DNA from: Chaetoderma sp. LZ-2023a
Lineage: Eukaryota > Mollusca > Caudofoveata > Chaetodermatida > Chaetodermatidae
Length of the DNA: 64,000 bases
Assembly: GCA_034401795.1 (NCBI GenBank)
Contig: CM067374.1
Span: 136,552,508 to 136,616,507, forward strand
Direction: 5' to 3'
Part shown: positions 35,282 through 45,520 of the stretch, in pieces
Position numbering within the stretch: position 1 is the stretch's first letter
How the letters are laid out: every line of letters starts with the position of its first letter
Made by a program: the position numbers and the translations under genes
The notes under the pieces: model-generated
What the model was told of the DNA's origin: nothing
What the model saw: the letters and a program-made list of their open reading frames with translations, nothing else
Database searches by the model: none

Positions 35282-36560
35282 AGCATTTCCGCAAATAAGA
35301 GCGAACGTCTTAAATAACAGTCAATTCATTCAAGAACAAACTAGATTATTAACTTCAAAGAAAAATCTTTTGAGTTGGCCTTAGCAAGCCAACTACAACA
35401 AAAAGAGCCTGAGGCAATAACACAGCACTGGCTCATGCCTCCAGTAAACATGATGCTGATGAATGCATTCTATTGCCCAACTTTGGGAGTGTGTGTGGTT
35501 GACACCCTTCACTATTAGCTGTAGAGTTTCCATTTGTTTCATTGTGTGGTCGGTCTCTAAAATAATATTCCCCAGGCCAGTCTAAAAATGAAAACTGGTG
35601 TTGTTAAAACAGCGTAGACATTTGTGTTGATAAATTATTTATATAGTTTGCATCAATAAACCATGCATTAGATCAATACATAAAATTAATCTAAACTTCA
35701 TGATTATGCGTTTGGGAGTCATATAAAGACAGATTTTATTTTTACCATCAACTAATAGGAGGTTTTTTCGTGACGTCATTACATCATTATTTTTAGAACG
35801 GGGAAGCCTGGCCGTGAAGCGTTCACTGATGTGATAAAGTAAACACTGATCTTCCTGGCCGTAAAACTTATCTTACACCACACTAATCCTCTAAATAATA
35901 ATTGTTTGACGGAATATATTCAATTTCCACTTTATTTGTGTACGATATTGAGAGCAATGATTTATTTACTGCTTTCATACCACGTTGGAACCAGTATTCA
36001 TGCATCAAATGGCTTGCTCATTCTGTATGTGAATGGCGACATTTGTGCTGTTCATGCTCAAATAAGTGCATGATGGTATGAATGGTGATAAATTATACCT
36101 CTAGACGACTGAGAGAGGCGATAACTGTGTGCATGTTTGGTTGAGTTGTGGGCGGTTGGTGTGCAGGGTTGGAGTGAGGGGGAGTGAGGGGGGGTTGGGG
36201 GGGGGGGGGTAAATAGCAAAATAGATGTTAGTCTAAGTTCATGTGAAAATATTCAGCAGTGTTGTTATTCTTTTAAGTAAGTTTAATTATCCATGGCTGG
36301 CAGGAGATATAATATGATAACCAGCTGGGTGTCAGATTTTGAGATGCAGGAGCTGATTTGGAGGTGTATATGGGCTGGATATGGGGTGAGTGGGATGGAA
36401 AGAGGTTTTCTCCTGCATTTCAAGTGGTAGGCCAGCTAAGGGCAACCCCACTGATTGTAAGAGGAAGTCACTATTACTATATGCATAAAGTAAATAAGCT
36501 TAACTAACTTTGAATATATGTTGATCATGTTTAATTGTGTATTTAGTTAACAATTTCACC
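35061..36560. other. Non-coding low-copy DNA
   Basis: About 1.5 kb with no credible frame or RNA gene. The only feature seen is a G-rich run at 36170-36210, including about 13 consecutive G. Confidence 0.5.
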
Positions 36561-36564
36561 AACA

Positions 36565-36760
36565 AATCCCTGAAAAAGTATATTCTTTATGATATAAAAC
36601 TTATTCTGTTGAATATTCTGAAATTAATTTGACTTGAAGCCATTGCTGCCTTAGGCAGCAACAACTGCCAGTCAAATTAATTTCAAAATATTCAATAGTT
36701 TTCCTGGATGGTAGCATTGAAAATGAGACATGGGGAATTCAGCGGGATAAATGGTTAATG
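36565..36760. mobile_element. Hairpin element family B, long copy
   Basis: The hairpin core at 36609-36695 is TTGAATATTCTGAAATTAAT...CATTGCTGCC, centre TTA, then the complement ending AATTTCAAAATATTCAA. Outer flanks match 34397-34580, and TTAA occurs just outside on both sides (36546 region and 36754 region). This suggests that the full element is about 200 bp and ends in TTAAC.ATTT. Confidence 0.7.
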
Positions 36761-37355
36761 AATAGCTACATGCCCTTAAGGGTTAAAGCATATGGATGTC
36801 TATGATTCATTACATATATGTACCTGCAACAATGGATACAATTTATCTGCTCTCAAAAATATTGCAATATTTATATTTCTACATAAGACTGGACTGATTG
36901 TAAAATTTATTGAATTTTCAGTTTTATTATTTTCCTAGATTTATTTTGCTGTGCTTAGCAAAAACATAGTAATACCCTAACCGTCACCATGAAAGATACT
37001 TCTCTACATTTACCTACCTCAATTGCTAGGGGCATGTGATTGGGTTATTAGTTTATTGGGCTTCAAGACATGATACCAACTGCTATTGCATAAATTATGT
37101 GTATGTAGTTAAAATAACTGAGAACCAACCATGTAGAGCCTCACATCTACTTCAAATTCTGCATTAACAGTACATTTAATAACAAAATTATTTAAATAAT
37201 TACATCATTTAATATATGGGTGGCTGATGAGATATGCTTGATAAAATAGATAGTATAGAAAGAACAATCAATGTTTATCTCAGCTTATGCAAACAGTGCA
37301 AGTTCTACAAAATGTTTTAGCATTTGATAATCAGATATGTGCATCTGCAAGTGCT
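36761..37355. other. Non-coding, nothing recognised
   Basis: AT-rich, no open frame and no shared repeat seen. Confidence 0.45.
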
Positions 37356-37582
37356 ATGCCATGAATTGGTTCAGATAAATTAGGTAGAATTGCCAGTGTT
37401 GAATCACTCACGCCATATTAAAACATTGCTGAGCATATGGTCCCACATCTTCCCAAGCATAGAAACCAATTGGTCTTTTAAATAGGAGTGGAGTAGACCT
37501 GTGGTGTATGAGTATCTAGCCATGTACTATTCACTCAGGAATTGCTGAAAATTATATATGTGGAAGCTAGTTCCTGATAGAC
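37356..37582 (+). repeat. Duplicated 227-bp sequence, copy A (unoccupied hAT target)
   Basis: Nearly identical to 37952-38106 joined to 41634-41705. It reads straight through GACCTGTGGTGTATGAGTAT at the point where copy B is split by the hAT element. It therefore serves as a natural empty site with a single GGTGTATG (37503-37510). Confidence 0.9.
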
Positions 37583-37951
37583 AGGGGTGTAACTCTGCCC
37601 ATACAGGGAAATTTATAGGCTCTAGATAGCAGATTCAATTTAACAATGACCATGACTGGTGGTAATTGGAACTAATTCAGTTACCACATTGGATAAATTG
37701 GTAAATTTTTAGGAATTGGAATTGCTAATTGAAATTACTTTGCTCCAAGAATGACTAATTCCCAATTTCTTTTCAATCATTTTATCAATTGTTTTGTCTC
37801 CTAGCATACTATAACATATGTAATATAACAAAGTGAGAAGGTTTCAACCCTTTAAAGGCCAAATTATCCAAAACCAGCATTTGTATTGATCTTGAGATGC
37901 CTGGCTTCATAATCAAGCCAGCCATTTCAGTTGTAAATTTTCAAAATTGCC
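37583..37951. other. Spacer with a family A fragment
   Basis: 37850-37948 is a shortened family A copy (CAACCCTTTAAAGGCC...CTGGCTTCATAATCAAGCCAG). The rest is unassigned. Confidence 0.5.
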
Positions 37952-38106
37952 ATGCCATGGATTGGTTCAGATAAATTAGGTAGAATTGCCAGTGTTGAAT
38001 CACTCACGCCATATTAAAACATTGCTGAGCATATGGCCCCACATCTTCCCAAGCATAGAAACCAATTTGTCTTTTAAATAGGAGTGGAGTAGACCTGTGG
38101 TGTATG
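37952..38106 (+). repeat. Duplicated sequence, copy B, left part
   Basis: Matches copy A up to and including GGTGTATG (38099-38106), the left target duplication of the hAT element. The right part continues at 41626-41705. Confidence 0.9.
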
Positions 38107-38597
38107 CATGGTTGGTAAGTTTTGGACACTAGTGGTTTAAACCAGGTTTAAACCGTCCGCTCAAAATCGGTTTTGGACACCGGAAAAGTGTCCAAAACTG
38201 TCCAAAACCTAAAATCCTGGTAAAAAATATTTCTCCATAAGCTTAAGTTATATTTTAGGTTGATTAACACCTGTTACTACCAGTCAAATTAGTTCAAAAA
38301 TATTCAGCAGGGTGTTTTCCTTATAATTGAGACTTTTTGATAGCTATCATGGCTATGTTTATACTACAATATTACTCTGATACATGTTTACACAACTAGC
38401 ATACAGTGACTAACCTCTAGTCTGAAAATTAATACAATTATCAGCTTATTTCATCACTATATAATTCTACTCCACTTTCTATTAGAAATCAGTTATCAAG
38501 TAAATCTTCTTAATTAAGTTCATCTGTTTAGTTCCTGTCTGGATGTTCTCTCAGTATAATATTAACTTTTGATGTTATTTGAAATATTTGATCAAAG

Positions 38598-38783
38598 ATG
38601 TATTTTAAGGGTGGTAGGCCTAAGGATCCAATTTGGAAGCATTTCTTAGAAGTTCAGCGTAATGGAAAATCATTTGCTAAGTGTAGAGAATGTGATTACA
38701 AACTTGTAAATAAAGTAGCAAGAATGAAAGCCCACTATCAGAAGCATGAGACACCGACTCCAGAACCCATCATCAGTGAAGAG
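38598..38783 (+). pseudogene. hAT transposase exon 1 (BED zinc finger)
   Basis: Sixty-two codons from an ATG. The BED-type finger is complete: W and F in PIWKHFLEV, then CRECDYK with Cys-x2-Cys, and HYQKH as the histidine pair. BED fingers bind the transposon ends. The frame ends in GAAGAG followed by GTAACT, a good 5' splice site in phase 0. The 3' partner is TTCTTATTTCAG before 39799, and the frame resumes in phase with KRVAAAPTKRARED. Start chosen because it gives the BED finger its usual short leader. Part of a gene that is broken further down. Confidence 0.8.
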
Positions 38784-39798
38784 GTAACTTCTATATCACT
38801 TATGACTTAACATATATACAAGATTTGTTTGAAAACAATTTGACTGAAAGTAAGTGCTATCTTAGAGCATGTAACTGCAGTAAAATCCTTTAATAAGATA
38901 GCAACTACTTTCAGTCAGATTGTATAATAGGAAAAATGTTGAATATTTAGAAAATAACTTGACTAGAAGCTGTTGCTGCCTGAGGCAGCAACAGCTTCCA
39001 GGCAAATTACTGTCTAAATATTCAACAGAAAATCTGTTAACTTGTAAGGAATTTGCCATTTCTGGTCATTCGTTATTATTGAAAGAGTTAACTACAGGCT
39101 GTAATTATTCAACTATGATGTCTATGCCTTTGAGTGTGGAAGATGGCTGGAGGTATTAACAATAGGCTCTGTGTGGGGGATCAGATCTAAGTTCAGATAA
39201 CCTGCATGACCAGCAGTCACTTCAGTAGATGTTATGTTGTAACACCTACAAGTGAATGAGCCTTTAATTGCTATTATAGTTAACTAATCCAAGTACAGCT
39301 AACCCTTTCACCGCTGAAATTACTCTACGCTACATGTAAATGGACTGGACCATAAATATGTTGAATGTTTTGAAAATAAGTTAACCTGAAGGTGTTGCTG
39401 CCTAAGGCAGCAACAGCTTCCAGTCAAATTTATTTTCAAAATATTCAACAGAATATCTTTGTGTACTTTTTTGGACAAATATAGTAGTTATAGTCACTGT
39501 TTAAACAGAGGGAAGGGTAGTTTAACCCTTTCATCCATTAATCCCATTATTTTCCTTTCAAATCAAACATGCAAGAAATATGTTGAATATTTGGAAAATA
39601 ATTTGACTGTAAGCCCTTGCTGCCTCTGGCAAAAACAGCTTCCACTCAAATTAGTTTCAAAATATTCAACATAATATTTCTTATTCACACTTTTATAGGA
39701 TAAATACAGTGATTATAGGATATAAAAATAAACACACATGCGCAGTGAATTTGACTTTGCTTTACAATATATACATGTACATGTATTTCTTATTTCAG
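38784..39798 (+). other. Predicted intron of the hAT transposase, filled with hairpins
   Basis: GT at 38784 and AG at 39797-39798 with a pyrimidine-rich tract. The 1015 bp contain four family B hairpins at 38836-38922, 38939-39025, 39361-39448 and 39582-39669. Two are preceded by TAACCCTTTCA words (39299 and 39525), as seen at the edges of family A and B elements. Nothing else is recognised. Confidence 0.7.
38939..39025. repeat. Hairpin family B copy in the intron
   Basis: TTGAATATTTAGAAAATAAC...AGCTGTTGCTGCC, centre TGA, complement GGCAGCAACAGCT...TAAATATTCAA. Almost perfectly self-complementary over 87 bp. Sister copies at 38836-38922, 39361-39448 and 39582-39669. Confidence 0.85.
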
Positions 39799-41295
39799 AA
39801 ACGAGTTGCGGCAGCACCCACAAAGCGTGCCAGAGAAGATTCGCCATTGTCGCCACCAATGAAGCATCAACCAGTTTCAGTTCAACCAGACCTTAGTCGT
39901 CACTGCATCGACACCAGCTCTTCGATGAAATCGGCAATCGACGTAGAAATTGCAAGGCTGTTTTATGCATGCAACCTCCCATTTTCATTTGTTGAGCATC
40001 CTCAGTTTATAAAGGTTGTTCAATTACTACGCCCTGGATATAAACCACCTTCCCGTAAGCAAATCGGTGGCACACTGTTGGATACAGTCCACGATCAGGT
40101 GACAGAAGATATGAAGGCGATTTTGAATGGCAAGACTGCAACCTTAGTAGAGGATGGTTTGAGCAATGTGCACAATGAGCCAATTATAGCATTGTGTTTG
40201 CAAGTTGAAGGAAAGAGTTTCTTTCTACATAGTTATGACACTGGTTCGATGACTAAGTGCTGAAAACTGTAAGGTTAAATGCCAGGAGACAATTAAGCAT
40301 GCTAAGTAGAAATATAACTGCACAGTCAGGACGATAGTTACAGATAATGCGAAAAACATGGAACAGATGCGTGACAATTTAAAGGCAGAGGATAATGATT
40401 TAGTTGTATATGGCTGTTCAGCACTCTCGTTGAACTTGTTAGGACAAGATATAACACCAGATTCACTAATTAAACATAGTTGAAACTCAGAAATATTTTA
40501 GGAATCACCACAAACCATTATCCTGGCTCTCCGATTGCCCTGGCAGTATGAAGCCGCAGCTTCCTTGTGACACAAGGTGGAAGAGTCAACTAATGTGTAT
40601 AGACTCTTTCATTCATAACAGACCACACTTCATGAAAATTGTCCAGGACCACGAGGGAGAGTTAGAGAGTGCTATTATTAGAAAGATTATGGATTATAAC
40701 CTATTTAAGAATGCCAGAGACTTAGCAGAGCAGCTAAGACCTATTTCCCATGCCATTGATATTTGTCAGGGTGACTCGGCAACACTGGCTGATGCATGCA
40801 ATGTTTGGATTAACCGTAAGAACAACACTTTGCTTGAACCACATAAAAAGCATGTATCTGCTCGTTTTCACAAGGCAGTCTTGCCAGAGCACCTCGTTGC
40901 ATACACACTACACCCAAAGTACCAAGGAGAGCTGCTCACACCAGATCAGCTTGAAATCATAAACAAATGGGTTATAAGTAGATCCAAATTTCATAGCGAC
41001 ATTAATCTCTTACCAAGCCAAGAGCATGCCATTTCCTGTATCTTATTTCTCTGATGCTGCTGTCCAGGTACCTCCACTGACCTGGTGGAAAGGTCTGAAA
41101 CCTCTAGGTGTGTCTGCAGATTTTATAGACATGGCCCTTCAATTGATGGATGCGCCAGCCTCATCAGCATCCATTGAAAGAATCTTTAGCAATTTCAGTT
41201 ACATACATACAAATATCCGGAACAGACTAGAGAAAGCATCAAAGGGTGTCTTTTGTTATAGGATGCTGAGAGGACTGTCTGATTTAGATTACTGA
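39799..41295 (+). pseudogene. hAT transposase exon 2, disrupted catalytic and dimerisation region
   Basis: Cuts and joins transposon ends in intact relatives. The frame is open from 39799 to 40260, with FVEHPQFIKVVQLLRPGYKP and a DGLSNVHNEPI block (the W of the usual DGWSN is replaced by L). It then stops. Recognisable hAT sequence resumes in another frame near 40320-40470 (VTDNAKNM, then GCSALSLNLLGQDI), where family members have the second catalytic Asp and the CxxH region; here the H position reads S or L. From 40548 the block with LPCDTRWKSQ is open to about 41020, then a frameshift leads to 41026-41295 with the C-terminal hATC dimerisation motif (SASIERIFSNFSYIHTNIRN). At least two frameshifts or stops mean no functional protein. 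Confidence 0.88.
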
Positions 41296-41625
41296 AGGTT
41301 AAATGAGCATAAGCAACATGTCATACCTCTTACACATTTCATAAAACTGAATTTTCATGCCTGTAATCTTAATCTGTTAACATGCATAATATTTGTAATA
41401 ACTTTATATATCTTAATATACAATGTAATACAATTTGTATGTTATTATGGTGTTTTGTTTCTTTTATTGCATTATTACTAAGACTAGTAAGTAAGCATGA
41501 ATAAGCATAGTACAAATATGCTGAAATTAGTTTTGGACAGTTTTGGACTGGTTTAAACCCTTTAAGACAGGTTTTGGACAAAGTCTGTTCAAAATTAGTT
41601 TTGGACAGTCCAAAACCCAACCCTG
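41296..41625. other. 3' non-coding part of the hAT element
   Basis: AT-rich until 41528, then four GTTTTGGAC-type words up to the right terminus. These mirror the cluster at 38127-38215 and are likely transposase-binding subterminal repeats. Confidence 0.7.
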
Positions 41626-41633
41626 GGTGTATG

Positions 41634-41705
41634 AGTATCTAGCCATGTACTATTCACTCAGGAATTGCTGGAAATTATATATTTGAAAGTTAGTTCCTGA
41701 TAGAC
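41634..41705 (+). repeat. Duplicated sequence, copy B, right part
   Basis: Continues copy A from AGTATCTAGCCATG to TTCCTGATAGAC, where the 41706-42011 element begins. Confidence 0.88.
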
Positions 41706-42011
41706 TGCAGGAAATGTCAATTTCCCTTTCTCCGAGATCTAACAATACTCACCATTCTGTTACTTCTGATATACAGCTGGCCTTGACAGCGGCTCTAGGA
41801 TTATAGACTTAGAAAGCTTTACCGACTCCTGGGAACCGGGTACTCGGCTCCCAACAGCCGAGTACCCGCTTACCATAGAGCTCATATTGTTTGCATAGCC
41901 TCCAAACAAGAGAAAACTATGGCTTGCCTCCGTGGGGCTGGGAGGCTGGGTCCGTAACAGAATGGCGAGTATTGTTAGATCTCGGAGAAAGGGAAATTGA
42001 CATTTCCTGCA
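41706..42011. mobile_element. 306-bp inverted-repeat element (MITE-like)
   Basis: Arms of about 58 bp at 41706-41763 and 41954-42011 are inverted copies with one difference seen. They start TGCAGGAAATGTCAATTTCC and run through CTCCGAGATCTAACAATACT. The interior (41764-41880) matches, on the opposite strand, sequence in each tandem-array unit, including the GGGTACTCGGCT/AGCCGAGTACCC hairpin and GCTCTATGGTA. It is followed at 42012-42056 by a second copy of the ATACTCACCATTCTGTTACT word. No coding capacity. Superfamily not assigned. Confidence 0.75.
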
Positions 42012-42555
42012 TTCTCCTTCGATCAATACTCACCATTCTGTTACTTCTGATATACACCAGATTTGATCAGTAACCTGGTGGGAAGAGGCAAGCCATAAAT
42101 GCTAATTTTGCCCCTTGGAGAAAGATTTTAGACTTCAAACTTGACTAACGGAGACCTAAAAGGACCGTCAAGTTCACGGAACCGAATCACATTCGCGTCA
42201 CGCCCTCCCCCCCCTTTTTCCTCCTATGAAAAGGGAGAGAACTAACGAACATGTATCTCGCCTGAAAACACAAATATGCCCAGAGGGTTAACTACTCCCT
42301 GCATATTCCATGTATTAGCCTGGGAATGAGCATGAATATATAAGATGAATGAACATGATACATATACATAATACAAAAAACTCTCACTATTGAATTACCT
42401 TATGATAATTGGACTTCAGACGTACCGCCTCCAACCATTCACCGGTTCGGCCATCAGTGACACAATCTGGTTGACATCCTCTCGCCTGACCATGCCTGCT
42501 TTAGGTTCTTTTCTTACCAAAGTGAAAAAAGGGTGAAGAGCAGTGTGGTCACTAA
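42012..42555. other. 3' flank of the DIRS-like element
   Basis: About 540 bp without a gene. It contains a run of eight or more C near 42208 and AT-rich sequence. The terminal repeats expected for a DIRS element could not be located here by eye. Confidence 0.4.
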
Positions 42556-43560
42556 CTATCGCTTCAAAACAGCTAAGGCGAGTGGATTGGCTGACTCTGA
42601 CACATCCCTCATATAGTAATCCGTGAATGAGGACTCACAGTGCCATTGTGCAACGGCCATGATGTCCTCTAATGGAACACCATTGTAAAGGGCGGTCGAG
42701 GCGGCTATTCCTCTGACATCGTGTGCCCTTACACCTTGCACCTGGTGCCCAGTCGCCATCTCGTGAGTAGTCTGAATGCATTCGACCACCCAACGAGAGA
42801 TAGTATCCATGGATGCGGTGCCATAAGGCTTCTTATGACAGATCCACAGATGTCTATCGTTCGACCGTAACGAGTCAGTCCATTTCTTGTACTTAGTCAA
42901 AGCACGGACCGGGCACCAGACACTGGCATCACGATCAAACCTAGATAATCTCGGTATAATGATCGGTTTGCCGGGATATCTCAGATTGATTCTTTGACAT
43001 AAACTCTGCTCTAGGCAGAAGATGCAGACCCTCTCCAGAAACAATAAATCGGTCCCTCTCTGCAGAAAGCGCATGGATCTCACTGCGCCTTCTAGCTGAG
43101 GAAGCTGCCAATAGAAAGACTGCCTTTAGATTCAAATGCTTTAGACTAGCCAAAAGCGACGGTTCGAAAGGGTGCTTGGCCAGTACATTAAGCACTACAG
43201 ATAGACTCCAGGCCGGAATGACTACCGGTTGTCTCGGTCGGAGATTGCTCATTCCCTTCAACATCACATTTAACTGGGCCACCTCTGGACTATCCCTGTT
43301 GGCTAGACAAGGGATAACTGATGCCAAAGCTGACTTGTATCCAGCATCTGTGACGGGAGCTAGTCCTGAAAAGAACAGCTCACAGAGAAAGTCTGCTATT
43401 TGCTGAACAGTAGATTGAAAGGTATCAATACCCTTTTCTTCACACCAGTCTGCAAATCTGTTAACCTTGTTGTTATATGACTTGAAGGTTGACCTCCTTC
43501 TCGCAGCCGCGATGAAATCAGCAGCCTGTCGAGAAAAGCCTTCCGACATGGAACGTTGTT
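42556..43560 (-). pseudogene. Tyrosine recombinase (YR) of the DIRS element, frameshifted
   Basis: Would circularise or integrate element DNA by site-specific recombination. The N-terminal core-binding part lies in one frame (about 43560-42985: GFSRQAADFIAAARRRS, FADWCEEKGIDTFQST) and runs to the first catalytic arginine in SSARRRSEIHAL. After a one-base frame change near 42985 the rest lies in the frame 43083-42556. There the H-x-x-R box is HDVRGIA, W is in AQWHCESS, and the nucleophilic tyrosine is in FTDYYMRD. All main catalytic residues can be seen, but not in one frame. The start overlaps the end of the RNase H frame, which is normal for DIRS. Confidence 0.87.
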
Positions 43561-44604
43561 TGATAACATCCACGCAGTCAATTTGAACATTTCGGGACGC
43601 TCGTGTAGGAAGCGTCCCTTGGCCTGGGAGATTATGTTCGGAATCTCGGGCAACTGCACAGGATTTTCCACCAGCAGATCTAGAAGATCCGTGAACCACG
43701 CCCTGCTCGGCCAATACGGCGCTATTAGCAGGACCATACACGGTTCCTCCCTGACCTTCACCAATACCTTCGGTAGAAGAATGGTGGGTGGGTACGTGTA
43801 AGCATGCATCCCTCTCCAGCTTATCGCCAGAGCGTCTGTATCGACGGCATTTGGATCTGGAATCGGCGAGACATACGTCATGATTTGAGCATTTTCCTTT
43901 GTGGCGAACAAGTCCACGTTGGGTTTGCCCCCATGCTCGAAGATCCGTCGCAGAACTGGAGGGTTGAGGGACCATTCTATTGGCAGAATTCTCTGTCTGC
44001 GAGACAAAGCATCCGCCAGAATGTTCAATCGGCCAGGAATGTGAGCTGCTTTCAAAACAACCGAGTAATTCCTGCACCATTGAATCAAGTGCCACACTCT
44101 GATACACAGAGTGGGCGACCTGGTCCCGCCCTGGCGATTTATATATGATACTACTGTCGAATTGTCCGACCGTATCAATATCACCTTGCCCCTGATCATC
44201 GGAAGGAACTCTTCCAATGCCAGTTCCACTGCCATCATTTCCAACAGATTGATATGCAGCTGACTCTCCGGGAGAGTCCATGTGCCCGAGACCTGGTGTT
44301 CTCCCAGGCAGGCACCCCACCCTTCCAGCGATGCATCCGTGTAGACGGACAGCTGGGGGTGGTGTAGGTGCAGCGAAACCCCTAATAGGAGATTCTGACG
44401 CTGTTTCCACCATAGAAGATGCGATATTATCGGCTCCAAAACTGGCACCAGTTTTGACAGGGGTTCTGTTCTCTGTTTCCACAGAGACATCAGATACAAC
44501 TGGATAGGTCTTCGCATTAGAGCAGCGAACGGAATCACTTGCTCCATGGAGACCATCATGCCCAGCATCTGAAGAAACCGCCTCGTCTGAATGTGGTTTC
44601 CCAC
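43396..44604 (-). CDS. RNase H-like region of the DIRS polyprotein
   Basis: This frame is the direct continuation of the RT frame; a single TGA at about 44605-44607 separates them. RNase H residues are visible: D in VYTDASLEGWG (residue about 90), E in LLEMMAVELAL (about 122), D in RSDNSTVVSY (about 147) and D in ILADALSRR (about 198). Downstream is a DIRS-type region (VDLFATKENAQ, LIAPYWPSRAW). Residues after about 340 are a shadow of the YR frame that overlaps here. It digests RNA in RNA-DNA hybrids during reverse transcription. The listed start is only the first codon after the stop, not a real initiation site. Confidence 0.85.
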   Translation of the reverse strand: MGNHIQTRRFLQMLGMMVSMEQVIPFAALMRRPIQLYLMSLWKQRTEPLSKLVPVLEPIISHLLWWKQRQNLLLGVSLHLHHPQLSVYTDASLEGWGACLGEHQVSGTWTLPESQLHINLLEMMAVELALEEFLPMIRGKVILIRSDNSTVVSYINRQGGTRSPTLCIRVWHLIQWCRNYSVVLKAAHIPGRLNILADALSRRQRILPIEWSLNPPVLRRIFEHGGKPNVDLFATKENAQIMTYVSPIPDPNAVDTDALAISWRGMHAYTYPPTILLPKVLVKVREEPCMVLLIAPYWPSRAWFTDLLDLLVENPVQLPEIPNIISQAKGRFLHERPEMFKLTAWMLSNNVPCRKAFLDRLLISSRLREGGQPSSHITTRLTDLQTGVKKRVLIPFNLLFSK

Positions 44605-45520
44605 TCAAAAACTCTTGAGGATGGCTAACAGAGACACCACTCTGGGCTCTGACGGGTAAACCCTGCCCTCCACGAGGTCGAATCGCATCCCCAAATAAAC
44701 GAAATGTTGAGTGGGTGTCAACTCGGATTTCTCCTTGTTGACTATCCAGCCTAGATCTGAAAGCAACTTCAGAGTCAGAGCAGTATCCACGTTCAACCTG
44801 GCTGCCGAGTCTGCCTTGAGCAGCCAGTCGTCTATGTAGGTGTGTAGCGCCACGTTCTCTTTTCTGAGAAACGCTGTCACCGCAAGGACCACTCTTGTGA
44901 AAACCCTCGAAGCTGTCGACAGGCCAAACGGGATAACTGTAAACTCCCATACTTGATTCTGAAATGCAGATCTCAGAAACCTGTGCCAACTCCGATTCAT
45001 AGGAATGTGGAAATATGCATCTTTCAGATCGATCGATACACACCACATTCCTTTCCTCAATCCCGCCATTACCAACCTCGGCGTTTCCATCTGGAACCGA
45101 GGCGTATGGATAAACCAATTTAATGGCCTGAGATTGAGTATGGGTCTCCATCCCCCTGTGCTCTTGGGGACACGAACATGTTTGAATAGAAGCCTGGAGT
45201 GTCTCGGTTTGCTGGTTTTATTGCTCCCTTCAGAAGCAAACCCGACACTTCCTTTTGAACGGCTTCCAACTTGTCTGGCTCCCTTGGTACGGGTGTCCAG
45301 ACAGGTGCCAAAGACAGATTTTGTGGTGGAAAGTCCCACCACTCCGGCATGTAACCCTGGGATAACCATGCCAGGACCAGACTGTCTGACGTCACACCTC
45401 GCCAGGCCTCGACGAAACGCATGACCCTTCCACCCACCATAGACGCCTCGACGTCTAACGGAGTTGTCCGGCTTGCAGTCTGCTCCCCCCTCTTTCTTAA
45501 CGAGAGAGAGAGAACCATTT
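44605..45520 (-). pseudogene. Reverse transcriptase of the DIRS element, frameshifted
   Basis: The N-terminal part lies in the frame 45518-45120 (VMRFVEAWRGVTSD, LLLKGAIKPANRDTPGFYSN). The polymerase core is in another frame from about 45190 to 44605. Motifs: WRPILNLRPLN, then SIDLKDAYFHIP (motif A with catalytic D), FGLSTAS (motif B) and YIDDWLLKA (motif C, YIDD), then FVYLGMRFD. The change of frame near 45150-45200 and the terminal TGA are disabling. The YIDD box and spacing fit DIRS/Ngaro-type RTs. Confidence 0.9.

Larger units (their letters stand above)
38107..41625 (+). mobile_element. hAT superfamily DNA transposon, 3519 bp
   Basis: Left end CATGGTTGGTAAGTTTTGGA; right end, read inward, CAGGGTTGGGTTTTGGACTG. 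It is flanked by exact 8-bp repeats GGTGTATG at 38099-38106 and 41626-41633. Both subterminal regions are rich in GTTTTGGAC/GTCCAAAAC and GTTTAAACC words. The interior encodes a BED-finger hAT transposase that is now broken. An unoccupied copy of the target at 37356-37582 confirms both boundaries. The element is a former autonomous transposon with imperfect terminal repeats. Confidence 0.93.

Noticed and set aside
42941..45151. Minus-strand frame of 736 codons across the DIRS element
   Set aside because: Only the last 200 or so residues are the tyrosine recombinase. The first 500 are an out-of-frame shadow of RT and RNase H, without motifs.
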